Source of the DNA: an uncultured Anaerolineae bacterium
GTDB lineage: Bacteria > Chloroflexota > Anaerolineae > Anaerolineales > Villigracilaceae
Assembly: GCA_903875215.1 (NCBI GenBank)
Contig: CAIQVH010000020.1
Coordinates: forward strand, 42,948 to 106,947
Direction of reading: 5' to 3'
DNA: 64,000 nt
Part shown: piece by piece, positions 1 to 6,554 of the stretch
Numbering within the stretch: the stretch's first letter is position 1
Layout of the letters: every line of letters starts with the position of its first letter
Notes under the pieces: model-generated
Database searches by the model: none
What the model was told of the DNA's origin: nothing
The model's input: only the letters and a program-made list of their open reading frames with translations
Program-made: the position numbers and the translations under genes

Positions 1-1
1 G

Positions 2-508
2 AAAAGTTCCTACGCCCAGGAATTGGCGTCCAAAAACGGCGGCAGCGTGCTCTACGTCGCCACCGCCACCGCCGGGGATGACGAGATGAAGGCGCGTATC
101 GATGCCCATCGCGCCGAACGCCCCTCCGGGTGGCGCACGCTCGAAGTGCCGTTAAATGTCGGGGAGGCCATCCAAAAATCCCTGGAAGAATCTCCCGCCG
201 ATGTGATTCTGCTCGATTGCATGACCCTGCTGGCCACCAACGTCATCCTGCAACTGCCCGAAACCGCCACGGAGCGCCAAGCCTCGGCTGCGCTGCTGGC
301 CGAAGTGGATGCGCTGCTGGCCTGCCGCGCCGCCTCCAACGCGCATTGGATCATCGTCTCCAACGAAGTTGGGCTGGGGCTTGTGCCGCCCTACCCGCTG
401 GGGCGCACCTACCGCGACGCGCTGGGCCGCGCCAACCAAAAGCTGGCCGCCGCCGCCACTGAAACGCTTTTCCTGGTGGCCGGGCGGCCGCTGGCGTTGC
501 CGCATTGA
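2..508 (+). CDS. cobU: CobU-type adenosylcobinamide kinase / guanylyltransferase (5' truncated)
   Basis: The frame is open from base 2, so the gene begins before the window and 168 C-terminal residues remain. CobU phosphorylates adenosylcobinamide and transfers GMP to it in nucleotide-loop assembly of cobalamin. The fragment opens with KSSYAQELA, the tail of the GGxRSGKS P-loop, whose glycines lie upstream. It then shows [12 protein letters not shown], the signature [17 protein letters not shown], which carries the guanylylation histidine in the family, and [14 protein letters not shown]. The C-terminus has [25 protein letters not shown], matching the family. No other cobalamin gene is visible. 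It converges on the sixA-type gene with a short gap. The family call is firm; the start cannot be seen. Confidence 0.9.
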   Translation, partial: KSSYAQELASKNGGSVLYVATATAGDDEMKARIDAHRAERPSGWRTLEVPLNVGEAIQKSLEESPADVILLDCMTLLATNVILQLPETATERQASAALLAEVDALLACRAASNAHWIIVSNEVGLGLVPPYPLGRTYRDALGRANQKLAAAATETLFLVAGRPLALPH

Positions 509-526
509 ACGGTTCTTCGCCGGGAA

Positions 527-1042
527 TTAATCCCTCTCGCCCAGCGCCGCCAGATGTTTGGGCGCCAGTATCCATTCGAGCGTGGCGCGCCGTTCGTGTG
601 TCAGGTTCTCTGCGCTCAAATGGCAGACCCCACCCTTTTTCATATTAATCAAGAGCCCGGCGTCTCCGGCGACCAGCAGGCTGATCAGCGCGCTCAGGTT
701 GGGCTCATGCCCCACCACGGCCAGGCTGTCCAGGCTGGGAAAATGCTCATTAATCTCTCCAATCAGCGCATCCGGCGCGCCCATCGGCGTCAGGTTTTCG
801 CTGATCGTGGCCTGGCCGCGACTGGGCTTTAGCACTTTCGCCAGGATTTGCCCGGTTTCAACGGCGCGCACATACGGGCTGGTGATGATCAAATCCAGGC
901 GCACTTCAAGTTCTTTCAAGCCGCGCGCAATCTTGAGCATTTTTTCGCGCCCCTTTTCTGTTAAAGGTCGCAAACTGTCGTCTTCGTAACCGGGGGTGCC
1001 GGGTTCCACGGCAATGGCATGGCGGATGATGTAGATTTCCAT
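527..1042 (-). CDS. sixA: SixA-type phosphohistidine phosphatase
   Basis: A 171-residue protein of the histidine phosphatase (phosphoglycerate mutase-like) superfamily. The N-terminus IYIIRHAIA carries the RHx catalytic motif with the nucleophilic histidine at residue 8. SLRPLTEKGREKM and ITSPYVRAVETGQILA are the typical substrate-pocket segments, and AVVGHEPNLSALISLL carries the second catalytic histidine. SixA removes phosphate from histidine in HPt domains, but many small relatives act on other substrates, so the true substrate is unknown. A single-domain length near 160-170 residues is typical. It is transcribed alone, divergently from the PadR gene at 1277, and its upstream region contains a direct repeat (1114-1150). 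Confidence 0.85.
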   Translation of the reverse strand: MEIYIIRHAIAVEPGTPGYEDDSLRPLTEKGREKMLKIARGLKELEVRLDLIITSPYVRAVETGQILAKVLKPSRGQATISENLTPMGAPDALIGEINEHFPSLDSLAVVGHEPNLSALISLLVAGDAGLLINMKKGGVCHLSAENLTHERRATLEWILAPKHLAALGERD

Positions 1043-1113
1043 GTTTTAAGCTCCTGTTCTCGTTCTTAAGTGTAACCGAAAAAAAAGGTCGCTGGTCATG
1101 TTACGACTTGTGG

Positions 1114-1150
1114 GTTAACATTGTTGGAAAGGTTTGTTAACATTTGGAAA
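1114..1150. promoter_or_regulatory. Direct repeat upstream of sixA, possible operator
   Basis: Two near-identical copies of GTTAACATT(g)TTGGAAA lie at 1114-1130 and 1136-1150, starting 22 bp apart, in the 234-bp gap between the divergent sixA-type and PadR genes. Each contains the palindrome GTTAAC. The arrangement resembles a tandem transcription-factor site in the sixA promoter region. No binding protein can be assigned from the sequence. Confidence 0.4.
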
Positions 1151-1241
1151 ACGTTAGTCAGCGTCTGGCTGGATTGATATCCAGCGCAGTTGAGCGGGGT
1201 CTGGCCGGGTTGGAACCTGCCCGCGCTGCATGGGTTTTTCC

Positions 1242-1282
1242 TTGCTCAAATTCACACAACTTGATACACTCATCCAATGAGT
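1242..1282 (+). promoter_or_regulatory. PadR1 promoter with overlapping ACTC-N7-GAGT operator
   Basis: A -35 box TTGCTC (1242-1247) and a -10 box TACACT (1265-1270) are separated by exactly 17 bp. The palindrome ACTCAT-cca-ATGAGT (1268-1282) starts inside the -10 box and covers the expected transcription start near 1277, which is also the first base of the ATG of the PadR gene. Almost the same sequence recurs at 2448-2464 before modA (16 of 18 bases shared), and the half-site spacing recurs at 6361-6375. This is what autoregulation by a dimeric PadR would look like. Confidence 0.65.
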
Positions 1283-1852
1283 AAGACTGAACCAGTGAGT
1301 GAAAAAATGGCAGAACATAAAGCACATCATATTGGTACGCTTTCGCCCGAAATGGCGCTGCTGGGTTTGCTCTTTGGCGAGCCGGGGCACGGCTACGACC
1401 TGCACCGCAAGGTGGTCAGTGACCTGGGGCAGGTCTGGCATCTCAGCCAGAGTCAGGCCTATTCGATTTTGAAGCGGCTCGAAGCGCAGGGCGATATTTC
1501 AGTGGAGGAAATTCTTCAGGAAAAGCTGCCAGCGCGCCAGCTGCTGAGTCTGACTGCCCAGGGGCGTCAACGCTTTTTGGATTGGCTCTCAGCTCCCAGC
1601 GGCGGCAGCACCCGCGCCATCCGCATGGAATTTGTCACACGCCTGTACTTTCTGAGCCAGTATCAGCCTGAAAAATTGACGGAGGCCTTTCAACTGCAAA
1701 AGGCCGAGGCGCTGAGTCATATTGAACGGCTGGAAATTGCGCGCAGCGAACTGCCCGATGAGCAAATCTACAACCGCATGAGCCTGGATTTGCGTCTGAA
1801 ACAGTTAACTACCGTGCTGGAATGGCTGGACGAGTGCCAGAAGAATTTTTAG
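1277..1852 (+). CDS. PadR family transcriptional regulator (PadR1)
   Basis: A 191-residue winged-helix repressor-like protein. The PadR domain (about residues 25-100) shows EMALLGLLFGEPGHGYDLH, WHLSQSQAYSILKRLEAQG (recognition helix) and a wing rich in charged residues. The C-terminal half (about 115-190) is the helical PadR_C dimerisation region with MEFVTRLYFL. It is clearly paralogous to the regulator at 5808-6341, with matching WHLxQSQ and RxEFxxxLYF segments. The ATG at 1277 has no Shine-Dalgarno sequence but lies 7 bp after a good -10 box, so a leaderless mRNA is likely. ATG 1307 is the alternative start. The next gene starts 20 bp after its stop, probably as an operon. It likely represses itself and modA through the shared operator; the effector is unknown. 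Confidence 0.85.
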   Translation: MSKTEPVSEKMAEHKAHHIGTLSPEMALLGLLFGEPGHGYDLHRKVVSDLGQVWHLSQSQAYSILKRLEAQGDISVEEILQEKLPARQLLSLTAQGRQRFLDWLSAPSGGSTRAIRMEFVTRLYFLSQYQPEKLTEAFQLQKAEALSHIERLEIARSELPDEQIYNRMSLDLRLKQLTTVLEWLDECQKNF

Positions 1853-1872
1853 CCGCCACAGGAGACGCCACA

Positions 1873-2319
1873 ATGGAATTTATCATGAAACCAATCGGGG
1901 TGATCCATACGCCCTTCAAAGAAGCAGCCGGGATGCCGATCCAGTCTGCACGTTCCAGCGCGGTGGGGGAGATCGAGGTTTTCCCGGAATATGTCGCCGG
2001 GTTGGAAAGCATTGATGAACTGTCTGACCTGATCCTGATCTACGTTTTCCATGAAGCCCTCAACAGCCCAGACTTGATGGTCAAACCGTTCCTGGATGAC
2101 CGGGAACATGGAATTTTCGCCACCCGCTATTTCAAACGCCCCAATCCAATCGGGATTTCGATCGTTCGTTTGCTCGAGAGAAGCGGATCGCGGCTGAAAA
2201 TCCAGCAGGTCGATATGCTGGATGGCACGCCGCTGCTGGATATCAAACCGTATGTGCCCGAATTTGATGTCCGCACGGTGGAAAAGCTCGGCTGGTACGG
2301 CACGCGCGCGCATCCATAA
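1873..2319 (+). CDS. TrmO/TsaA-fold protein, putative SAM-dependent methyltransferase
   Basis: A 148-residue protein of the TsaA/TrmO (UPF0066) beta-barrel family. The best-known member, TrmO, methylates t6A37 in tRNA using S-adenosylmethionine. Visible features are KPIGVIHTPFKEAAGMPIQS at the N-terminus, GEIEVFPEYVAGLESIDELS, and FATRYFKRPNPIGISIVRLL, the last being the family's conserved cofactor-site segment. LDGTPLLDIKPYVPEFD is the second hallmark. It is shorter than E. coli TrmO and has only the barrel domain. The start at 1873 is chosen for AGGAG 10 bp upstream. It follows padR closely and precedes modAB. Stand-alone TsaA domains also occur near molybdenum genes, so a role in metal or cofactor metabolism rather than tRNA is possible. 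Confidence 0.75.
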   Translation: MEFIMKPIGVIHTPFKEAAGMPIQSARSSAVGEIEVFPEYVAGLESIDELSDLILIYVFHEALNSPDLMVKPFLDDREHGIFATRYFKRPNPIGISIVRLLERSGSRLKIQQVDMLDGTPLLDIKPYVPEFDVRTVEKLGWYGTRAHP

Positions 2320-2403
2320 AACCGGATAGAGCACCGCTCAATCAACAACTTCCCCATATTTTTCAAAAAAAGGTTTTTCCTGTCAGGATAGCTCATTGCT
2401 ATC

Positions 2404-2464
2404 TTGCTTTAAATTGTGCATCTTGATATACTTACTCAAAGAGTATTACTCATCGAGTGAGTAA
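2404..2464 (+). promoter_or_regulatory. modA promoter with two palindromic operators
   Basis: The -35 box TTGCTT (2404-2409) and -10 box TATACT (2427-2432) have a 17-bp spacer. Directly downstream are the palindrome TACTC-aaa-GAGTA (2433-2445) and a second one, TTACTCA-tcgag-TGAGTAA (2446-2464). The second contains ACTC-N7-GAGT and matches the PadR1 operator at 1268-1285 except for two bases. A small hairpin GATAGC-tcatt-GCTATC (2387-2403) abuts the -35 box. A repressor bound here would block RNA polymerase at the start site of the modAB transcript. Confidence 0.65.
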
Positions 2465-2518
2465 TTGTTGACCGATTTTTTGGAAATGAAGGATCTGAAA
2501 CAGAAAAGGAGAAAAATC

Positions 2519-3334
2519 ATGAAATCCAAAATCTTTGCATTGTTAATGTTGATCGTCCTGCTGACCAGTGCGGCCTGTACGCCACAGGCCACTCCCACTG
2601 CCGAGCCACCGGCTCCCAAAACATTGACCGTTTTGGCCGCCGCTTCCCTGACAGAATCTTTTACTGAGTTGGGAAAAGCGTTTGAAGCCCAGAATCCCGG
2701 CGTGACGGTTGTGTTCAGCTTTGCCGGTTCCCAACAGCTGGCCCAGCAGCTCGATCAGGGCGCGGAAGCCGATGTTTTCGCCAGCGCCAGCAAAAAATAC
2801 ATGGACGCGGCGGTGACCTCCAAACGCGTCAGTGCTGACTCTGCCCAACCTTTCGTTAAGAATCGACTGGTTGTCATCTTCCCCAAGGATAATCCGGCGG
2901 GCATTAAGGAACTCAAGGATTTATCCAAGGCCGGTCTCAAGCTGGATTTGGGCGATAAAGCTGTCCCCTGCGGCCAGTATGCGCTGGATTTTCTGGATAA
3001 AGCCATCAAAGACTCGGGGTTTGATGCAACGTACAAAGACAGCGTCATCAAGAATGTCGTCTCGTATGAAGACAATGTCAAAGCGATCATCACCAAGGTC
3101 AGCATGGGTGAAGCGGATGCCGGGATCGTTTACGTCACGGATGTCACCGCAGCCGTGGCCGATAAACTTGGAACGTTGGACATCCCCGATGCGCTCAACA
3201 CCATTGCCTCGTATCCGATTGCGCCTGTCGCGGATAGCAAGAACGCCGACCTGGCCAAAGCCTTCGTCGCTTTTATCTTGTCTGCGGATGGGCAGGCTGT
3301 TCTGGCAAAATATGGCTTTTTGCCAGTAAAATAG
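2519..3334 (+). CDS. modA: Molybdate ABC transporter substrate-binding lipoprotein
   Basis: A 271-residue ModA-type periplasmic binding protein. The start at 2519 has AAAGGAG 8 bp upstream and begins a lipoprotein signal peptide ending LLTSAAC, with lipidated Cys20. The mature protein has AAASLTESFTELGKAFEAQN and FSFAGSQQLAQQLDQGAEAD; the serines in AASL and AGS are the usual oxyanion ligands. ADVFASASKKYMD and GEADAGIVYVTDV are further ModA hallmarks. It would capture molybdate (perhaps tungstate) outside the cell for ModB. The stop is 4 bp before the modB start, so they are co-transcribed. The promoter carries the PadR-type operators. The supply of molybdenum fits the Mo aldehyde oxidoreductase encoded downstream. 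Confidence 0.92.
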   Translation: MKSKIFALLMLIVLLTSAACTPQATPTAEPPAPKTLTVLAAASLTESFTELGKAFEAQNPGVTVVFSFAGSQQLAQQLDQGAEADVFASASKKYMDAAVTSKRVSADSAQPFVKNRLVVIFPKDNPAGIKELKDLSKAGLKLDLGDKAVPCGQYALDFLDKAIKDSGFDATYKDSVIKNVVSYEDNVKAIITKVSMGEADAGIVYVTDVTAAVADKLGTLDIPDALNTIASYPIAPVADSKNADLAKAFVAFILSADGQAVLAKYGFLPVK

Positions 3335-3338
3335 CTGC

Positions 3339-4160
3339 ATGCGTTTGCGCCGCTCCTCCATTCACCGCATTGTTACGCCAAACAGCCAGTCAGACTGGCT
3401 GTTTGTTCTCCCTGGACTGCTGCTTGTCCTTTTGCTGGGATTACCGCTGCTGGCGCTTTTTCTGCGTGCGGCAAACCCGGATTTTCTGAACTATGCCACT
3501 TCGGAAACTGCGCTGGCGGCGCTTAAGCTCAGCCTGGTGACCAGCCTGATCAGCCTGGCCATTTCCCTGCTGATTGGTACGCCGCTGGCCTACATCCTGG
3601 CGCGTTGGGAATTTTCGGGCCGCGCGGCACTGGAATTGCTGATCGACCTGCCGGTCGTCCTACCGCCCTCGGTGGCTGGCCTGGCGCTGCTGATCGCCTT
3701 CGGGCGACGGGGTTTGTTCGGCAGCTGGCTGTCCGCCCTGGGGATTCAGCTGCCCTTTACCACGGCGGCAGTCGTCATCGCCCAGACGTTTGTCTCCGCG
3801 CCGCTCTTTGTCCGCTCGGCCCGGATTGGCTTTGCCGCCATCGATCCACAGTTGGAGGAAGCCGCGCACGTCGAAGGCGCCACCCAGGTGCAGATGTTCA
3901 CCCAGGTCATGTTTCCGCTGGCCGGGCGGGCGCTAATCAGCGGCGCGATTTTGGCCTGGACGCGCGCCTTGGGCGAATTCGGCGCGACGATTCTGTTTGC
4001 TGGCAACCTGGAAGGGGTGACTCAGACCATGCCGCTGGCAATTTACCTTGGCTTTGAGCGCAACCTGGATGTGGCGGTCGTGCTTTCAGTCGTACTGGTT
4101 CTGGTTTCGCTGATTCTGCTGGGGGTAATGAGAAAACTTGACGAGAGTCAGCCCCGGTAG
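3339..4160 (+). CDS. modB: Molybdate ABC transporter permease
   Basis: A 273-residue integral membrane protein with about six hydrophobic segments. It carries the ATPase-coupling EAA loop EEAAHVEGATQVQMFTQVMF near residue 175, the family's diagnostic motif. LDLPVVLPPSVAGLALLIAFG and TRALGEFGATILFAGN are characteristic of ModB/CysT-type permeases. It starts 4 bp after modA, which indicates translational coupling. No modC ATPase follows: the next gene is an aldehyde dehydrogenase, and the ModB C-terminus ends right after the last membrane helix without an ATPase fusion. The importer therefore needs an ATPase encoded elsewhere. Confidence 0.92.
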   Translation: MRLRRSSIHRIVTPNSQSDWLFVLPGLLLVLLLGLPLLALFLRAANPDFLNYATSETALAALKLSLVTSLISLAISLLIGTPLAYILARWEFSGRAALELLIDLPVVLPPSVAGLALLIAFGRRGLFGSWLSALGIQLPFTTAAVVIAQTFVSAPLFVRSARIGFAAIDPQLEEAAHVEGATQVQMFTQVMFPLAGRALISGAILAWTRALGEFGATILFAGNLEGVTQTMPLAIYLGFERNLDVAVVLSVVLVLVSLILLGVMRKLDESQPR

Positions 4161-4265
4161 AACGGGCCTCATCCAAGAAACATCCAATGGGGGATGAAAC
4201 GCCTGAAGTTGCCCATTTGCGCATTCTGACTTGAGAACTCCCTGTAAAATGTATCAAATGTAGCG

Positions 4266-4279
4266 TTACAATTGTGTAA
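4266..4279. promoter_or_regulatory. Inverted repeat upstream of the aldehyde dehydrogenase gene
   Basis: TTACA-attg-TGTAA is a perfect 5-4-5 palindrome 43 bp before the ATG at 4322, in the 161-bp gap after modB. The gap otherwise contains AT-rich sequence and an AAAGGAG Shine-Dalgarno just before the start codon. The palindrome may be an operator distinct from the ACTC-N7-GAGT type; no protein can be assigned. Confidence 0.3.
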
Positions 4280-4321
4280 ACTTGACTCGATTCATAATCT
4301 GTTCAACAAAGGAGAAAAACG

Positions 4322-5761
4322 ATGGAACACAAGCTGTGGATCAATGGTCAGTGGGTGGACAGCAGGGGCGGAGGCACCATGTCTGTCGAAAATCCGGCTA
4401 CCGGGAAAAAGATTGCCGAAGTGGTCGATGCCAGCGCCGAAGATGTCAACCTGGCGGTGGCGGCGGCCAAAACGGCCTTCTACGATGGGCGCTGGTCGCG
4501 ATTGGTACCTTCGGAACGCTCCAAGGTGCTCTGGAAACTGGCAGATTTGCTCGAACAGCGCCAGGAGGAGTTTGCCCGGCTGGAATCGGAGAATACCGGC
4601 AAGCCATATAAGTACGTCAGCCTGGGCGCTGATTTGATGTTTTCGATCGACAACTTGCGTTTCTTTGCCGGGGCGGCGCGCGATACGCACGGCAACCATG
4701 CCGGGGAATATTTCCCGGGCTACACCTCGCTTTATCGGCGCGACCCGGTCGGTGTGGTTGGGCAGATTGCGCCCTGGAACTATCCGCTGATGATGGGCAT
4801 CTGGAAAATTGGCCCGGCGCTGGCGGCGGGCTGCACGACTGTGTTCAAACCGGCTTCCATCACGCCGCTCACCAGCCTGCTGCTGGCGGATATCATCAAG
4901 GAAGCGGGTGTTCCGGATGGCGTGGTCAACATTATCACCGGGCGCAGCGCCGGTCGACTGCTGGTGGAGCATCCCGATATCCGCATGATCAGCGTGACCG
5001 GTTCGACGGAAGTCGGCCAATCCATCATGCGGACGGCGGCCAATACCATCAAGCGCGTTCACCTGGAACTGGGCGGCAAGGCCCCGGTACTGGTCTTTGA
5101 CGATGCGGATGTGGAACTGGTGGCCGCCAAAGTGGCGTTGGCTGGCACGATCAACACCGGACAGGATTGCACCGCCGCGACACGCGTCTATGTGGCGGAA
5201 GGATTGCGCAAAAAGGTCGAGGAAGCGCTGGTTGCAGCCGTGCGCGGCACCAAGATTGGCGATCCGTTTGACGACGATACGCAGATCGGGCCGATGATTT
5301 CGAGCGGACAGCGTGAATCGGTCAGCGGTTTCGTGGAACGTGCCCGTGCGACGGGAGCCAAAATCCTGACCGGCGGCGGTGTCCCGAAGGGTTTCGATCA
5401 GGGTTATTACTACGAGCCAACCATCATTGCCGATGCCGACCAGAAATCAGAAATCATTCAGCAGGAAGTTTTTGGTCCGGTCATCACGATCAACTCCTTC
5501 AAGGAAGAGGAAGAAGCCATCAACCTGGGCAACGATGTTGTCTTTGGGTTGGCATCGTCGGTGTTTACCAAGGACGTGGCGCGCGCGATGCGCGTCTCGG
5601 CCCGGCTGGAATTTGGCACCGTTTGGGTCAATGATCATATTCCGCTGGCTTCCGAAGCGCCGCATGGCGGCTTCAAGCAGTCCGGCTTTGGCAAGGATTT
5701 ATCGGCTGAGGCGGTGGGCGATTATCTCGTTACCAAGCACGTTATGATCGGTCTGGCTTAA
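4322..5761 (+). CDS. NAD(P)-dependent aldehyde dehydrogenase
   Basis: A 479-residue soluble aldehyde dehydrogenase that oxidises an aldehyde to the acid. The Rossmann and catalytic domains are complete: GQIAPWNYPLMMGIWKIGPA, FKPASITPLT, SVTGSTEVGQ, HLELGGKAPVLVFDDAD with the general-base Glu249, and NTGQDCTAATRV with the nucleophile Cys283. EVFGPVITI and the C-terminal GGFKQSGFGKD are also intact. The sequence most resembles the betaine/aminobutyraldehyde group, but substrate cannot be fixed. The start has a good AAAGGAG 7 bp upstream. A strong terminator follows the stop at once, so it is probably its own unit or the end of the modAB transcript. Placement next to the Mo aldehyde oxidoreductase suggests both handle aldehydes. 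Confidence 0.9.
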   Translation: MEHKLWINGQWVDSRGGGTMSVENPATGKKIAEVVDASAEDVNLAVAAAKTAFYDGRWSRLVPSERSKVLWKLADLLEQRQEEFARLESENTGKPYKYVSLGADLMFSIDNLRFFAGAARDTHGNHAGEYFPGYTSLYRRDPVGVVGQIAPWNYPLMMGIWKIGPALAAGCTTVFKPASITPLTSLLLADIIKEAGVPDGVVNIITGRSAGRLLVEHPDIRMISVTGSTEVGQSIMRTAANTIKRVHLELGGKAPVLVFDDADVELVAAKVALAGTINTGQDCTAATRVYVAEGLRKKVEEALVAAVRGTKIGDPFDDDTQIGPMISSGQRESVSGFVERARATGAKILTGGGVPKGFDQGYYYEPTIIADADQKSEIIQQEVFGPVITINSFKEEEEAINLGNDVVFGLASSVFTKDVARAMRVSARLEFGTVWVNDHIPLASEAPHGGFKQSGFGKDLSAEAVGDYLVTKHVMIGLA

Positions 5762-5766
5762 ATTCA

Positions 5767-5802
5767 AAGGCCGGGGACTGCACAAGTCCCCGGCCTTTTT
5801 TT
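5767..5802 (+). terminator. Rho-independent terminator after the aldehyde dehydrogenase
   Basis: A perfect 13-bp stem, AAGGCCGGGGACT paired with its complement, with a 5-nt loop is followed by seven T residues. It lies between the convergent ends of the aldehyde dehydrogenase (5761) and PadR2 (5808). Confidence 0.9.
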
Positions 5803-5807
5803 CAAGA

Positions 5808-6341
5808 TTATAAATTTTCCTGATAGGAATCCAGCCAGGCGAGGGTGGCCTCGATTTGGCCGATGCGATACTGGCGAATCAAGCTGCGATAAGAGCCCGG
5901 TGCGACGTTTTCCGCGGAAAACGTATCCAACCATTCCTGACAGGTGTTGCGCTGCAAGGTCAGTAAAGCGCGGGCTTTTTCCGGGTCATCCTGGCGTGCA
6001 AAATACAACTTGGCCATAAATTCCTGGCGCATCAGCCGCGGCATATTGACGGGGGAAAGCAGCCATTTCTGAAAAGCGGTTTGCCCCTCATGAGTGAGAT
6101 GAAATACCCGGCGGGGTGGGCGGGCGGCTTCCTGCGGTTGCAACACGCCCCAAATGCAACCATCATCTTCCAGTTTGGCGAGCAGCGCGTATAACTGGCT
6201 CTGCTTCAGATGCCAGATTGGCCCCAAACCTTCAGGGTTCGAGAGCATCAGATGAATCTGATATCCATGCTGAGGCCCCTGCCGTAAAAAACCCAGCAGC
6301 GCCAGTTCAATTCCGGGGGGACGTCTTACCATTGGGCACAT
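5808..6341 (-). CDS. PadR family transcriptional regulator (PadR2)
   Basis: A 177-residue winged-helix regulator. The PadR domain (about residues 8-90) shows IELALLGFLRQGPQHGYQIH, IWHLKQSQLYALLAKLEDDG and a wing with RPPRRVFHLTHEG. The C-terminal helical part has RQEFMAKLYFARQDDPEKAR. It is a paralogue of PadR1 at 1277, with the same WHLxQSQ and EFxxxLYF blocks. The start at 6341 is supported by AAGGAG 13 bp upstream and a promoter reading away from the aor gene; ATG 6332 is an alternative. It is divergent from the Mo aldehyde oxidoreductase gene, the usual position of a local repressor. Its promoter contains a GAGT/GCTC operator with the 7-bp spacing seen before padR1 and modA. Confidence 0.85.
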   Translation of the reverse strand: MCPMVRRPPGIELALLGFLRQGPQHGYQIHLMLSNPEGLGPIWHLKQSQLYALLAKLEDDGCIWGVLQPQEAARPPRRVFHLTHEGQTAFQKWLLSPVNMPRLMRQEFMAKLYFARQDDPEKARALLTLQRNTCQEWLDTFSAENVAPGSYRSLIRQYRIGQIEATLAWLDSYQENL

Positions 6342-6360
6342 GTCAGATCGAATTCTCCTT

Positions 6361-6401
6361 GCTCAATAAATGAGTATACACAAAATGACGTCACGATTCA
6401 A
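6361..6401 (-). promoter_or_regulatory. PadR2 promoter with ACTC-N7-GAGC operator
   Basis: On the minus strand the -35 box TTGAAT (6396-6401) and -10 box TATACT (6373-6378) are 17 bp apart. The operator ACTC-atttatt-GAGC (6361-6375) overlaps the end of the -10 box exactly as at PadR1. AAGGAG follows at 6355-6360. The same layout at two promoters, and nearly so at modA, supports a shared regulon. Confidence 0.6.
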
Positions 6402-6495
6402 TGTGACGTTTGTAATGAAACAATTGAAACAACAAATAGGCTGTGCTAATATTCTTCTTGTGGAGAATTCACAGGATTTGCTCGAAAATTCTCCA
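6388..6495 (+). promoter_or_regulatory. Aldehyde oxidoreductase promoter with two inverted repeats
   Basis: The promoter is TTGAAA (6424-6429), a 17-bp spacer, and TAATAT (6447-6452). Upstream lies the perfect inverted repeat ACGTCAC-N8-GTGACGT (6388-6409), which also covers the -35 box of the divergent padR2. Downstream, at the expected transcript start, TGGAGAATT and AATTCTCCA form a perfect 9-bp inverted repeat with a 17-nt loop (6461-6495). It could fold in the roughly 95-nt leader or bind a regulator. The Shine-Dalgarno CGGAGG precedes the ATG at 6555. Confidence 0.55.
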
Positions 6496-6554
6496 TGCCA
6501 GCCATTGTCCATCAAAAGCACCACTCAAACTCGGAAAGGATATTCGGAGGAACT

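Noticed and set aside
6459..6554. A molybdenum-cofactor riboswitch in the aldehyde oxidoreductase leader
   Set aside because: The leader is only about 95 nt with a single 9-bp inverted repeat; I could not draw the multi-stem Moco RNA fold. A covariance-model search would decide.
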